From Planctomicrobium sp. (GTDB lineage Bacteria > Planctomycetota > Planctomycetia > Planctomycetales > Planctomycetaceae): a DNA stretch of 9,146 nucleotides. Each line of letters opens with the position of its first letter. Position 1 is the stretch's first letter. Where the stretch lies: contig JABJMI010000286.1 in the NCBI GenBank assembly GCA_018659505.1, positions 1 to 9,146 of the forward strand, in the 5' to 3' direction. A program made the translations under genes and the position numbers. Shown here piece after piece: positions 1 to 5,402 of this stretch. The notes under the pieces were generated by a model. The model worked only from the letters and a program-made list of their open reading frames with translations. It was not told the origin of the DNA and did no database searches.

Positions 1-47
1 AGTGATGCGTTAAAAATTAATAATCGCATACGTTAGATTACATTCTT

Positions 48-63
48 CCAGCAGCAATGCTGG
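48..63. other. Short hairpin with GCAA tetraloop
   Basis: CCAGCA (48-53) pairs with TGCTGG (58-63) around a GCAA loop, which fits the stable GNRA tetraloop class if transcribed on the + strand. No T tract follows, so it is not a terminator by itself. It may belong to the 3' untranslated part of a transcript entering from the left. Its function is unknown. Confidence 0.35.
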
Positions 64-93
64 GAACACGTTCACCAACCATGCATATAGCGG

Positions 94-130
94 AACAGCC
101 GTAAGATCACCTAGATCTTACGGCTGTTTT
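94..130 (+). terminator. Strong Rho-independent terminator
   Basis: A perfect 15-bp stem (94-108 with 114-128, core CAGCCGTAAGATC) closes a 5-nt ACCTA loop and runs into TTTT at 127-130. The T tract on the + side, with no matching tract on the other side, makes it a + strand terminator. It would end a transcript from a gene left of the window, because no + strand gene ends just before it here. Confidence 0.8.
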
Positions 131-165
131 CGTATGCGCATTGAGACAAACACACTACTTTATGC

Positions 166-184
166 CGGACACTTGAAGTGTCCG
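166..184. repeat. Perfect 19-nt palindrome
   Basis: CGGACACTTGAAGTGTCCG is a perfect inverted repeat with a single central base. It could be an operator or a short hairpin (8-bp stem, TGA loop). It sits between two terminator-like hairpins and has no T tract. Confidence 0.45.
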
Positions 185-213
185 AACAAGCAATCAAATC
201 TAAGCCCACTTAG

Positions 214-238
214 CCCCCGGTCATTGACCGGAGGTTTT
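214..238 (+). terminator. Terminator-like hairpin or intergenic repeat
   Basis: CCGGTCA and TGACCGG face each other around one base. The stem extends by C/G pairs to 214 and 234 with one C-A mismatch, and TTTT follows at 235-238. It lies 112 nt upstream of the esterase start on the same strand. That suggests an attenuator, a back-up terminator for upstream transcription, or a dispersed intergenic hairpin repeat. Sequence alone does not decide. Confidence 0.45.
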
Positions 239-349
239 CGCTGCGAACGGTTACAAATTACTGAGCGACAATTTAACGCGTGTTACGGTAAGTTGTTATC
301 ATCGATTTCGTTCGTTTCATCTCACAAGCTCAACTTTTGTGGTCTAGTT

Positions 350-1207
350 ATGTTTCATCATCGACATTGCTTACTTGTTTTGATCGTTCTTGCTGGGAGT
401 TCAAACTGCTGGGCACAGCTTCGGCGTGGCAGCCAAATCGAGTTGCAAAGTCGCACGATACAAGTTGGTGAATGGACACGCGAATATCTGCTTCGAGTAC
501 CGAGAAAGAGTGTCAAGCCTGCACCAGTGATGTTTGGATTTCATGGACATGGTGGCACTGCCCGCAATGCAGCAAGGACATTACATCTAGAGCAGCATTG
601 GCCAGAAGCGATTGTCGTTTACATGCAGGGGATTCCAACTCCGGGAATGCTGACCGACCCGGAAGGGAAACGAAACGGTTGGCAAAGTGGTCCCGAGACA
701 CTTGATGATCGTGATCTCAAGTTCTTCGATGCTGTCTTAGAAGAATTGAAAAAAGATCACAAAGTCGACGACACACGAATCTATTCAACCGGCCATTCCA
801 ACGGAGGTGGCTTTACCTATTTGTTATGGGCAACCCGTCCGAAAGTCTTCGCAGCGGTCGCACCTTCCGCAGCTGCAGCGGGTAAGGTTCGGAATTTATT
901 GACACCGAAGCCGGTCATGCACTTGGCAGGTGAGAAAGACAATCTCGTCAAGTATCGCTGGCAGGAGCTAACAATGGCAGGCATTCGTCGCATTAATCAG
1001 TGTGATGACGAAGGCAAGGAATGGTCCAAATATGGAACGCTGTACCCTTCGGGAATTGGCGCACCAGTTGTCACTTACATTCATCCGGGGACACACAGAT
1101 ATCCCAGCGACGGTCCAGAACTAATCGTGAAATTCTTCAAAGAGCATCAACTTAAGGCAGCGCATAAAGAAGCTGTTTCAGAACGTGAAAGTCAAAAAGA
1201 CGATTAA
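350..1207 (+). CDS. Secreted esterase, PHB depolymerase / feruloyl esterase (CE1, LpqC-like) class
   Basis: This encodes a 285-residue exported alpha/beta-hydrolase expected to cleave carboxylic esters such as feruloyl or acetyl groups on plant or algal polysaccharides, or short polyester oligomers. The ATG at 350 is chosen because it opens directly into a signal peptide: HHRH n-region, hydrophobic residues 7-16, and a C-W-A site near 20-22. The upstream in-frame extension to 134 runs through hairpins. HGHGG (65-69) is the oxyanion-hole segment and GHSNGGG (148-154) carries the nucleophile Ser150. HLAGEKDNLVKY (191-202) matches the family's Asp segment (Asp197), and PGTHRYP (246-252) supplies the catalytic His249. 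Length suits the family. No strong ribosome site is visible. The gene converges on the propeller gene, sharing TTAA at their stops. The class is secure; the exact substrate cannot be read from sequence. Confidence 0.85.
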   Translation: MFHHRHCLLVLIVLAGSSNCWAQLRRGSQIELQSRTIQVGEWTREYLLRVPRKSVKPAPVMFGFHGHGGTARNAARTLHLEQHWPEAIVVYMQGIPTPGMLTDPEGKRNGWQSGPETLDDRDLKFFDAVLEELKKDHKVDDTRIYSTGHSNGGGFTYLLWATRPKVFAAVAPSAAAAGKVRNLLTPKPVMHLAGEKDNLVKYRWQELTMAGIRRINQCDDEGKEWSKYGTLYPSGIGAPVVTYIHPGTHRYPSDGPELIVKFFKEHQLKAAHKEAVSERESQKDD

Positions 1208-3243
1208 TATCCGACGAGTAGCGGCAACAGACCGCAGAGATAGAATCCGCTGAATGCGAGTACGATAAGCAGGGGGCGCAACAGCAGGATTCCCATGCGG
1301 CTATTCTTGACTTTATTCTGGATGAGTAAGAAGGGAATCGATCCGAAGAAGCCCATGAGGAATGCCCATTCGAAAACGAGACTCAGTCTGCGACATAATT
1401 GGTAGTAAATGACACATGTTATAGCGCAGAAGAGCAGGGCGGTTCGTTCTTTCCAAAGCTTGATCGAAGCTGACTTGCCACGTGTTCGTTTTCTGACAGC
1501 AAGAACTACCGGTTCAAAGGCAATATACAAACAGAGCGGCCATGTGAAGTGAAATTCTTGAGTGAGTTCGCTGAGGTAAGTCGTGCCGACCGCGCCCAAC
1601 GAAAACGCCATCAGGCGGTAGAGAATTGTTCTTGAAGTAGCCCGTCGTGAAAGAGAGAACAGAAAGCCAGCGAGATAACCAAAGAGCCCTGAGAAACAGA
1701 GCATCGCGAGCGAAGTAAGATACCAATTCCACATCCACTGAGGAGATGGAACGTCGAACATAAATTCTGGTTCGACTGGAATAAGGATCGCTGCCAGATC
1801 GCGGTATTTTGATTGCGGGATATCTGCAACCGTCAGTGTCGGTTGTTGCGATTTGAAGAGTTCTGGTTCTCCGACATAGACACAAACTGCACGTGAATGG
1901 TTACGGATATAGAGTCGTCCGCGATGCAGGCAGGGAGGCGTCCAAGTCAATTCTCCGCCTAAAACGCTCGTTCTCGCGAGGACTTCCATCTTCTCCGGAG
2001 TGGCTTTTAAAAGAATCAATTCTCCACGTTCGTTTAGCAGAATGATTTTCCCATCAACTGCGATCATCCCTGCCTGACCTATCTCGTCAGGATCGTCTTT
2101 GTCTCCTCCTCGTCGAGGTCGTCCGGTTCCTTGCGACCATTTCTCTTCACCTGTCATGAAGTCGATGCAGCGGAACATGCCCCGTGATGGTCGCTGCGTT
2201 TTAGATTGCACATCGAAGATATCGAAGCCGTAGATATGGTCGTCAACTAATACGCTCGACAAGACGTCGTTCGACATAGTTTTGCTGTTCCAGACGATTT
2301 CTAATTCCTCATCTGATGAGAAGTCTTCTGGCAATTTGTAAAGTTTCGACCCAGAACGAAAGGGAGCCGAGGTCCACAGGTATGGTTCTTGATAGATCGG
2401 CCAGCAGGAATGCTCGTCATAGCCCTGCGAGAGCTTGACTTCGTGCAAAAGTTCTCCGCTCATACGATCATGAATGACGAGAGAATTTTGCAGATAGCCA
2501 ACAACGAGTTTGCGTGAGTTTCGTTCGATAGGAAATGCAGAAGCATAACTGCCGGGAGAGTCTCCTTCGCTCCAGATTTCTTGACCAGTCTCTTGGTCCA
2601 ATGCAATCATGCTCGCTGAAGGTCCACCGACTGGAAGTATCACCATGCCATCAACGACAAGCGGCGAACACGAATAACCAAAACCGTCGCCGCCGGTTCC
2701 GTTGTATTCTGTCAGTAAATTCTTCGACCAAATTTTCTTTCCTGTTATTGCATTAAGGCAACCAACGAGTCCATCAGGTGCGGTGAAGTAAATCATGACT
2801 TCGCTGATGGTCGGTGTCGAGCGAGGTCCGGGATAGACTCCCATCCCTTCGTAAGGCCAATCGATTTTATACTTCCAGACCGTCTTTCCGGTCTCCGCAG
2901 AGAGGCAATACAGATATTGCCCGCTGAGTGTTTGCCCCTGCGTGTAAATAAAGCCATCTTCCGCAACAAACGCTGAATACCCTTGCCCTAACTCCCGCGT
3001 CCACAACACTGGCGGACCTTCTTCTCCCCAGCCGTCAGCGATATGGATCTCGAGAGAACGTCCGTCAAAGCCTGGACCACGAAGAAACGACCAAGAGTGG
3101 TGCTTCGTCCCTTCGGGAAGGAACTCGTTATCAGCAGCGAAAGAGAAAGTTTGAAAGCAGAGGGAGGCCACAATAATCAAGAGAAACATGCGGTTGAGTA
3201 GGTGTACTTGATCAGGATTCTGCTTCTTATCCGAGGATGTCAT
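1204..3243 (-). CDS. PQQ-like beta-propeller protein with C-terminal polytopic membrane domain
   Basis: This encodes a 679-residue protein. The ATG at 3243 is preferred over the one at 3273 because a perfect AGGAGG lies 8 nt upstream; it also gives a proper export signal (K6, K7, R18, hydrophobic 19-36, FSFAA near 33-37). SWSFLRGPGFDG (50-61) begins the propeller. Blades show the A-x-x-G-x-x-x-W type motif: ETGKTVW (117-123), ITGKKIW (166-172), ETGQEIW (218-224), a degenerate SGELLHE (262-268) and TGEEKW (364-369). From about residue 507 to the end, roughly six hydrophobic segments are visible (507-531, 541-560, 566-584, 600-616, 620-641, 651-676). The model is a periplasmic propeller held to the membrane by a helical bundle. 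PQQ-like repeats often act as protein scaffolds without cofactor, so enzymatic activity is not claimed. The role is unknown. Confidence 0.8.
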   Translation of the reverse strand: MTSSDKKQNPDQVHLLNRMFLLIIVASLCFQTFSFAADNEFLPEGTKHHSWSFLRGPGFDGRSLEIHIADGWGEEGPPVLWTRELGQGYSAFVAEDGFIYTQGQTLSGQYLYCLSAETGKTVWKYKIDWPYEGMGVYPGPRSTPTISEVMIYFTAPDGLVGCLNAITGKKIWSKNLLTEYNGTGGDGFGYSCSPLVVDGMVILPVGGPSASMIALDQETGQEIWSEGDSPGSYASAFPIERNSRKLVVGYLQNSLVIHDRMSGELLHEVKLSQGYDEHSCWPIYQEPYLWTSAPFRSGSKLYKLPEDFSSDEELEIVWNSKTMSNDVLSSVLVDDHIYGFDIFDVQSKTQRPSRGMFRCIDFMTGEEKWSQGTGRPRRGGDKDDPDEIGQAGMIAVDGKIILLNERGELILLKATPEKMEVLARTSVLGGELTWTPPCLHRGRLYIRNHSRAVCVYVGEPELFKSQQPTLTVADIPQSKYRDLAAILIPVEPEFMFDVPSPQWMWNWYLTSLAMLCFSGLFGYLAGFLFSLSRRATSRTILYRLMAFSLGAVGTTYLSELTQEFHFTWPLCLYIAFEPVVLAVRKRTRGKSASIKLWKERTALLFCAITCVIYYQLCRRLSLVFEWAFLMGFFGSIPFLLIQNKVKNSRMGILLLRPLLIVLAFSGFYLCGLLPLLVGY

Positions 3244-3251
3244 TTCTCCAG

Positions 3252-3257
3252 CCTCCT
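3252..3257 (-). promoter_or_regulatory. Ribosome binding site of the propeller gene
   Basis: A perfect AGGAGG on the minus strand lies 8 nt from the ATG at 3243. It decides the start in favour of 3243 over the in-frame ATG at 3273. A second GGAG lies closer to the start but is too near to be the main site. Confidence 0.75.
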
Positions 3258-3267
3258 GAGACAGCGA

Positions 3268-3296
3268 GTCCACATGATCTACCGACTATCATGGAC
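3268..3296. promoter_or_regulatory. Interrupted palindrome upstream of the propeller gene
   Basis: CATGAT (3273-3278) and ATCATG (3288-3293) face each other across 9 nt. GTC (3268-3270) and GAC (3294-3296) extend the symmetry after a 2-nt bulge. It sits just upstream of the ribosome site and could be an operator or a 5' leader hairpin. No convincing -35/-10 pair was found nearby, so the role is a guess. Confidence 0.3.
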
Positions 3297-3487
3297 TACG
3301 CTCATAGAGACTGAAATGCTGGAGAAAGTTTAGCTTTGGCTGGTAAAACTTGACCGACGTAGATTGGTAGTTTTGCGAAACTTATCATCAGGAAATGCTA
3401 GAGGCGTAGGGTGAAGCCTTTGCGTACCGCTCCCTACTACTTACTCTTAAGGCGAGAATTACCAAATAGATATGAACAGAAACTCCT

Positions 3488-3889
3488 CTATTTCTTACGA
3501 GTTATTTCCAACGACTTGCTGCGAGGGTCATCAAAACCTGTTGGTGGTGTAGGGTCGCCAGGGCGACAGGCAGTGATTGACAGACTGTCGCCGTCAAGTA
3601 CATAAATTCCTAACGAGACCTGCCCTTTAAACTCTTCGAATGGGCAATCTTCAATCGTCACAGTGATCTGCTTGGGAACAGTTGTGTCGTCAGTAGAATA
3701 AGTCCCTTTGTACCATTCGCCTGTTGAACTGTTGAAGCTGATTCGATTCCCGTTAATGCTGACCTCCACTTTGGCGTCGTCTTTCGATCCGCTCCAATTG
3801 CCCTGGAATTTCTTCTCGTCGGCTGCCTGACTTGCGCTCACGGAGAGGCACATTGCCAAAACAAAAAACGACTGTAAATAAAATTTCAT
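3488..3889 (-). CDS. Small secreted TIGR03067-like domain protein
   Basis: This encodes a 133-residue exported protein. The ATG at 3889 is preferred to the one at 3898 because AAGGA (3898-3902) is 8 nt away from it but directly abuts the earlier ATG. The start gives a clean signal peptide: MKFYL, hydrophobic 5-18, and a cleavage site near S-Q-A (20-22). The mature part has the pattern of the planctomycete TIGR03067 domain: FQGNWSG (28-34) at the front, GTYSTDD mid-domain, GIYVLDGDSLSI (94-105), then PPTGFDDP (115-122) and a final basic strand. The fold is probably a small beta-barrel. Members are typically expanded families of unknown function in this phylum. It stands alone, with its own candidate promoter and operator. 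Family assignment is by motif memory only. Confidence 0.7.
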   Translation of the reverse strand: MKFYLQSFFVLAMCLSVSASQAADEKKFQGNWSGSKDDAKVEVSINGNRISFNSSTGEWYKGTYSTDDTTVPKQITVTIEDCPFEEFKGQVSLGIYVLDGDSLSITACRPGDPTPPTGFDDPRSKSLEITRKK

Positions 3890-3897
3890 AGTTTCCA

Positions 3898-3902
3898 TCC
3901 TT
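3898..3902 (-). promoter_or_regulatory. Ribosome binding site of the TIGR03067-like gene
   Basis: AAGGA on the minus strand lies 8 nt from the ATG at 3889. It overlaps the alternative ATG at 3896-3898, which argues against that codon as the start. Confidence 0.55.
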
Positions 3903-3912
3903 GAAAGAGAAT

Positions 3913-3927
3913 ATTGTGATTCACAAT
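3913..3927. promoter_or_regulatory. Perfect operator-like palindrome
   Basis: ATTGTGATTCACAAT is a perfect inverted repeat (7-bp arms, one central base). It starts 24 nt upstream of the ATG at 3889, directly downstream of the proposed -10 box. A protein bound here would cover the likely transcription start, as a repressor would. The halves resemble TGTGA/TCACA, but the spacing is too short for a CRP/FNR site. Confidence 0.4.
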
Positions 3928-3955
3928 TTCTACTCGAATTAATTGATTAGATCAA
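3927..3955 (-). promoter_or_regulatory. Candidate sigma70 promoter for the TIGR03067-like gene
   Basis: On the minus strand, TTGATC (3950-3955, four of six -35 consensus bases) and TAGAAA (3927-3932, four of six -10 bases) are separated by exactly 17 nt in an AT-rich stretch. The -35 box lies within a small palindrome, ATTGAT-TAG-ATCAAT (3942-3956). Transcription would start near 3920, inside the operator-like palindrome. Confidence 0.35.
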
Positions 3956-4060
3956 TGTGATTGTGAAGAGTACCCCCCATTCAAGTCGCGTTGCCTGTGT
4001 CGCGTCTCAGCAGATTGAGAGACGAATCGGAAAAGCTGAGACCAGCCCACAGAAATTGAC

Positions 4061-4119
4061 AGGTGTCACATCATTTGCCGGGTGCTACTGTTGAGATTGT
4101 CAAATTTCGGGTGCCACTG
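4061..4119. repeat. Three imperfect copies of a GGGTGCCACTG-like unit
   Basis: AGGTGTCACA (4061-4070), GGGTGCTACTG (4080-4090) and GGGTGCCACTG (4109-4119) are variants of one unit at irregular spacing. Including the preceding C, the last two match at 11 of 12 positions. They look like remnants of a dispersed intergenic element rather than an ordered array. Confidence 0.4.
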
Positions 4120-4136
4120 GCTCTGCCAGTGTTTTT
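4115..4136 (+). terminator. Terminator-shaped hairpin, probably part of a repeat
   Basis: CACTGGC (4115-4121) and GCCAGTG (4125-4131) form a perfect 7-bp stem with a TCT loop, followed by TTTTT (4132-4136). Its form is that of a + strand Rho-independent terminator. No + strand gene ends upstream of it, since the neighbour to the left runs on the minus strand. It is therefore either a dispersed hairpin or an insulator against stray transcription. Confidence 0.5.
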
Positions 4137-4147
4137 GAGAGTTCTTG

Positions 4148-4176
4148 AAGGGCAGGCTCCCGCCTGCCTCCCTTTT
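4148..4176 (+). repeat. GC-rich hairpin GGCAGGC/GCCTGCC
   Basis: GGCAGGC (4151-4157) and GCCTGCC (4162-4168) form a perfect 7-bp stem with a TCCC loop, and CCCTTTT follows. It lies 15 nt beyond the previous hairpin. The tandem placement of two unrelated hairpins between divergent genes fits accumulation of dispersed palindromic elements. Confidence 0.45.
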
Positions 4177-4234
4177 GATGTAACTTTACCGCATTGAATC
4201 CTATCTACATTATTGACAATTCCTCTCACGTTGC

Positions 4235-4252
4235 GTCATGCGGGAGCATGAC
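4235..4252. repeat. Hairpin GTCATGC-GGGA-GCATGAC
   Basis: Perfect 7-bp arms flank a GGGA loop. It is the third stable hairpin within 140 bp and lies about 120 nt upstream of the next gene's start. No T tract follows, so it is a palindromic repeat or leader structure and not a terminator. Confidence 0.4.
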
Positions 4253-4370
4253 CTACGGGTACTCATGCACGCCCCGCCAAAGTCGCGACAGAGATCGTCA
4301 ACACAGCCGGTGTGAGTTAAAAGCAAAGCAAGTTTCGCCATTATTCATATTTCATACCAAAGATAAAAAC

Positions 4371-4859
4371 ATGAAATTCCAGCTAGAAAATAGTGTGTAT
4401 CTGGAGGATGCCGAGGTTCTTTTGCCTTGGGACGCTTCGTCAGAAGAGATAGCTCTTCTCGCATCCTCTCAAGTCCATACATCACATGGTCGAACTGAAA
4501 TCTTTTGGAGCAAACAGGAGTGTTTAGACGGTCTATTATGTTGGCTGGGAGCAAGCTTTGATCATTCGCCAGATAAGTATAGCACTAACACCTCTGGATT
4601 AAGGATGATGAACGTAGTCGCACTTTCGATTGACGATGAAACTACATTTCAAGGATACAAGCGAGTACACGAGAAGTTTACATCACTGTTCGGTCCTCCG
4701 ACAAACAAAACCGTCGATCAAATGAATTATCCTTTTTCTGAATGGGATCTTGAAGAGATATTACTTACACATTTTATTCATGATCGATTTGGTCCAATTG
4801 TTACAACTGAAATCTGGCGCAAGCCACTTCCCCAATGGCGAGCCGAGTCGGATAAGTGA
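4371..4859 (+). CDS. Hypothetical protein, 162 residues
   Basis: No family is recognised. The ATG at 4371 is chosen because the earlier in-frame ATG at 4194 would force translation through a perfect hairpin into Cys/Arg-rich sequence of non-protein character. No clear ribosome site precedes it, only an AAAGATAAAAAC stretch. The product is soluble, with no signal peptide or membrane segment. It is rich in Trp, Glu and Asp, with segments LLPWDASSEEIALL (17-30), CLDGLLCWLG (51-60), VALSIDDETTF (83-93), HEKFTSLFGPPT (100-111) and a C-terminal strand pattern ending in TTEIWRKPLPQW (145-156). The alternating helix/strand look and small size resemble immunity-type or accessory proteins, but that is impression only. 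It is AT-richer than the flanking genes. The next gene follows after 56 nt on the same strand, so they may share a transcript. Confidence 0.55.
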   Translation: MKFQLENSVYLEDAEVLLPWDASSEEIALLASSQVHTSHGRTEIFWSKQECLDGLLCWLGASFDHSPDKYSTNTSGLRMMNVVALSIDDETTFQGYKRVHEKFTSLFGPPTNKTVDQMNYPFSEWDLEEILLTHFIHDRFGPIVTTEIWRKPLPQWRAESDK

Positions 4860-4902
4860 AGTTCACCACGACAGGGTGACCACAGCCTTTACGATGGCGT
4901 TT

Positions 4903-4908
4903 AGAGGA
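4903..4908 (+). promoter_or_regulatory. Ribosome binding site of the 4916 gene
   Basis: AGAGGA lies 7 nt before the ATG at 4916. This is good spacing, and it supports the short frame that follows being translated. Confidence 0.5.
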
Positions 4909-4915
4909 CTATTGA

Positions 4916-5200
4916 ATGGACATCCGCGAACACCTATCTCACTACTGGATCACGTTTCCTGACGATTCGACATTCCCCATCGGACAAGGTGTCACCGCGT
5001 ATACACCGTATGATGCATTCTCGCTCCTCACTGATCGTGGCTACGACTTCCATACTCGAGCGGCACGAGTCGACGTTCGTGAAATTCGCTCACTTGACGA
5101 CATCTCCGACTTCGATGTGTTTGGCACCTGCGGTCCTCTCCGTTTTCGCGGGATCTGGTATCCGTGCCTCAACATTGGAATCGACGCTTCGGGGCGATGA
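4916..5200 (+). CDS. Hypothetical small protein, 94 residues
   Basis: Function is not recognised. The frame looks genuinely coding: it has a well-placed AGAGGA, balanced composition and a compact domain-like sequence. Notable segments are HYWITFPDD (9-17), GQGVTAYTPYDAFSLL (23-38), RGYDF (41-45), ARVDVREIRSLDDISDF (50-66), then GPLRFRGIWYPCLNIGI (73-89). There are two cysteines (72 and 84), no signal peptide and no membrane helix, so it is probably cytosolic. It follows the 162-residue gene on the same strand after 56 nt, which suggests a pair. The 157-bp inverted repeat starts 43 nt beyond the stop and may end the transcript. Competing frames over the same DNA have no start signal of comparable quality. 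Confidence 0.6.
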   Translation: MDIREHLSHYWITFPDDSTFPIGQGVTAYTPYDAFSLLTDRGYDFHTRAARVDVREIRSLDDISDFDVFGTCGPLRFRGIWYPCLNIGIDASGR

Positions 5201-5243
5201 ATTATTACGCTCTCCTTACAGCCGGTCTGGAACGGAAATTCGT

Positions 5244-5400
5244 GTAGCGGACGGGTCCACGACCCAGAATGTAACGGAGTGAAGTGATGGGCGTGGCGAG
5301 CGCGGAATTTAGGTGAATGCAACGATCAACGTCGCTGTCACAGTTGCCACGACTACCGTTTCGCTCCGCTGCACTTAGGTCGAGCCACCCGTTCCGCAAC
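5244..5400. repeat. 157-bp imperfect inverted repeat element
   Basis: The left arm (about 5244-5297, reading in from GTAGCGGACGGGT) aligns with the reverse complement of the right arm (about 5341-5400, reading in from GTTGCGGAACGGGT). The arms share CGACC, then CGGAG-GAA, then CGTGGC in the same order with few gaps. The centre is about 43 bp. The arms are similar but not identical, as in palindromic intergenic elements (REP/MITE-like) or a diverged fold-back unit. It fills the space between the converging 4916 and 5403 genes, ending three bases before the latter's stop codon, and could terminate transcripts from both sides. No transposase frame lies in it. Confidence 0.6.
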
Positions 5401-5402
5401 AG

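Larger units (their letters stand above)
1..349. other. Non-coding leader region with serial hairpins
   Basis: No convincing gene lies here. The frame of the downstream esterase stays open back to 134, but that stretch runs through two hairpins and encodes no recognisable domain, so it is treated as non-coding. The region holds a short GCAA-loop hairpin (48-63), a strong terminator (94-130), a perfect palindrome (166-184) and a second hairpin with a T tail (214-238). The first and last hairpins are both followed by GTTTTCG and then a TGCG or GCG run. No clear sigma70 promoter for the esterase gene could be picked out between 240 and 349. Confidence 0.6.
3890..4370. other. Intergenic repeat mosaic between divergent genes
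   Basis: No gene is supported here. Apart from the promoter-side palindromes near 3913-3956, the region holds an inverted repeat CGTCTC/GAGACG (4003-4008 and 4019-4024), a palindrome TGACA-GG-TGTCA (4057-4068), three related GGTG-start segments (4061, 4080, 4109) and three strong hairpins (4115-4136, 4151-4168, 4235-4252). An open frame from 4194 into the next gene passes through the last hairpin and is rejected as coding. TTGACA at 4213 has no acceptable -10 partner. Confidence 0.6.

Noticed and set aside
134..349. N-terminal extension of the esterase from an ATG at 134
   Set aside because: It passes through a perfect palindrome and a T-tailed hairpin, encodes no domain and would bury the clear signal peptide that starts at 350.
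1204..3243. True quinoprotein dehydrogenase
   Set aside because: Only the general propeller repeats are seen; no dehydrogenase cofactor or haem motif could be identified.
3244..3273. Ten-residue longer start for the propeller protein at 3273
   Set aside because: The ATG at 3243 has AGGAGG at 8 nt; the earlier ATG lies in an interrupted palindrome and would move the export signal further from the start.
3411..3605. 64-residue + strand frame
   Set aside because: Its 3' half is antisense to the TIGR03067-like gene and its start has no ribosome site.
4061..4119. CRISPR-like array
   Set aside because: The units are about 11 nt, imperfect and irregularly spaced, with no cas genes.
4194..4370. 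N-terminal extension of the 162-residue protein from an ATG at 4194
   Set aside because: It runs through a 7-bp-stem hairpin and gives Cys/Arg/Ser-rich sequence unlike the rest; the ATG at 4371 begins domain-like sequence.
5041..5399. Overlapping minus-strand frames and a + strand frame from 4989 across the inverted repeat
   Set aside because: They lie antisense to or out of frame with the 94-residue gene and translate repeat arms into Arg/Ser-rich sequence with no start signal.
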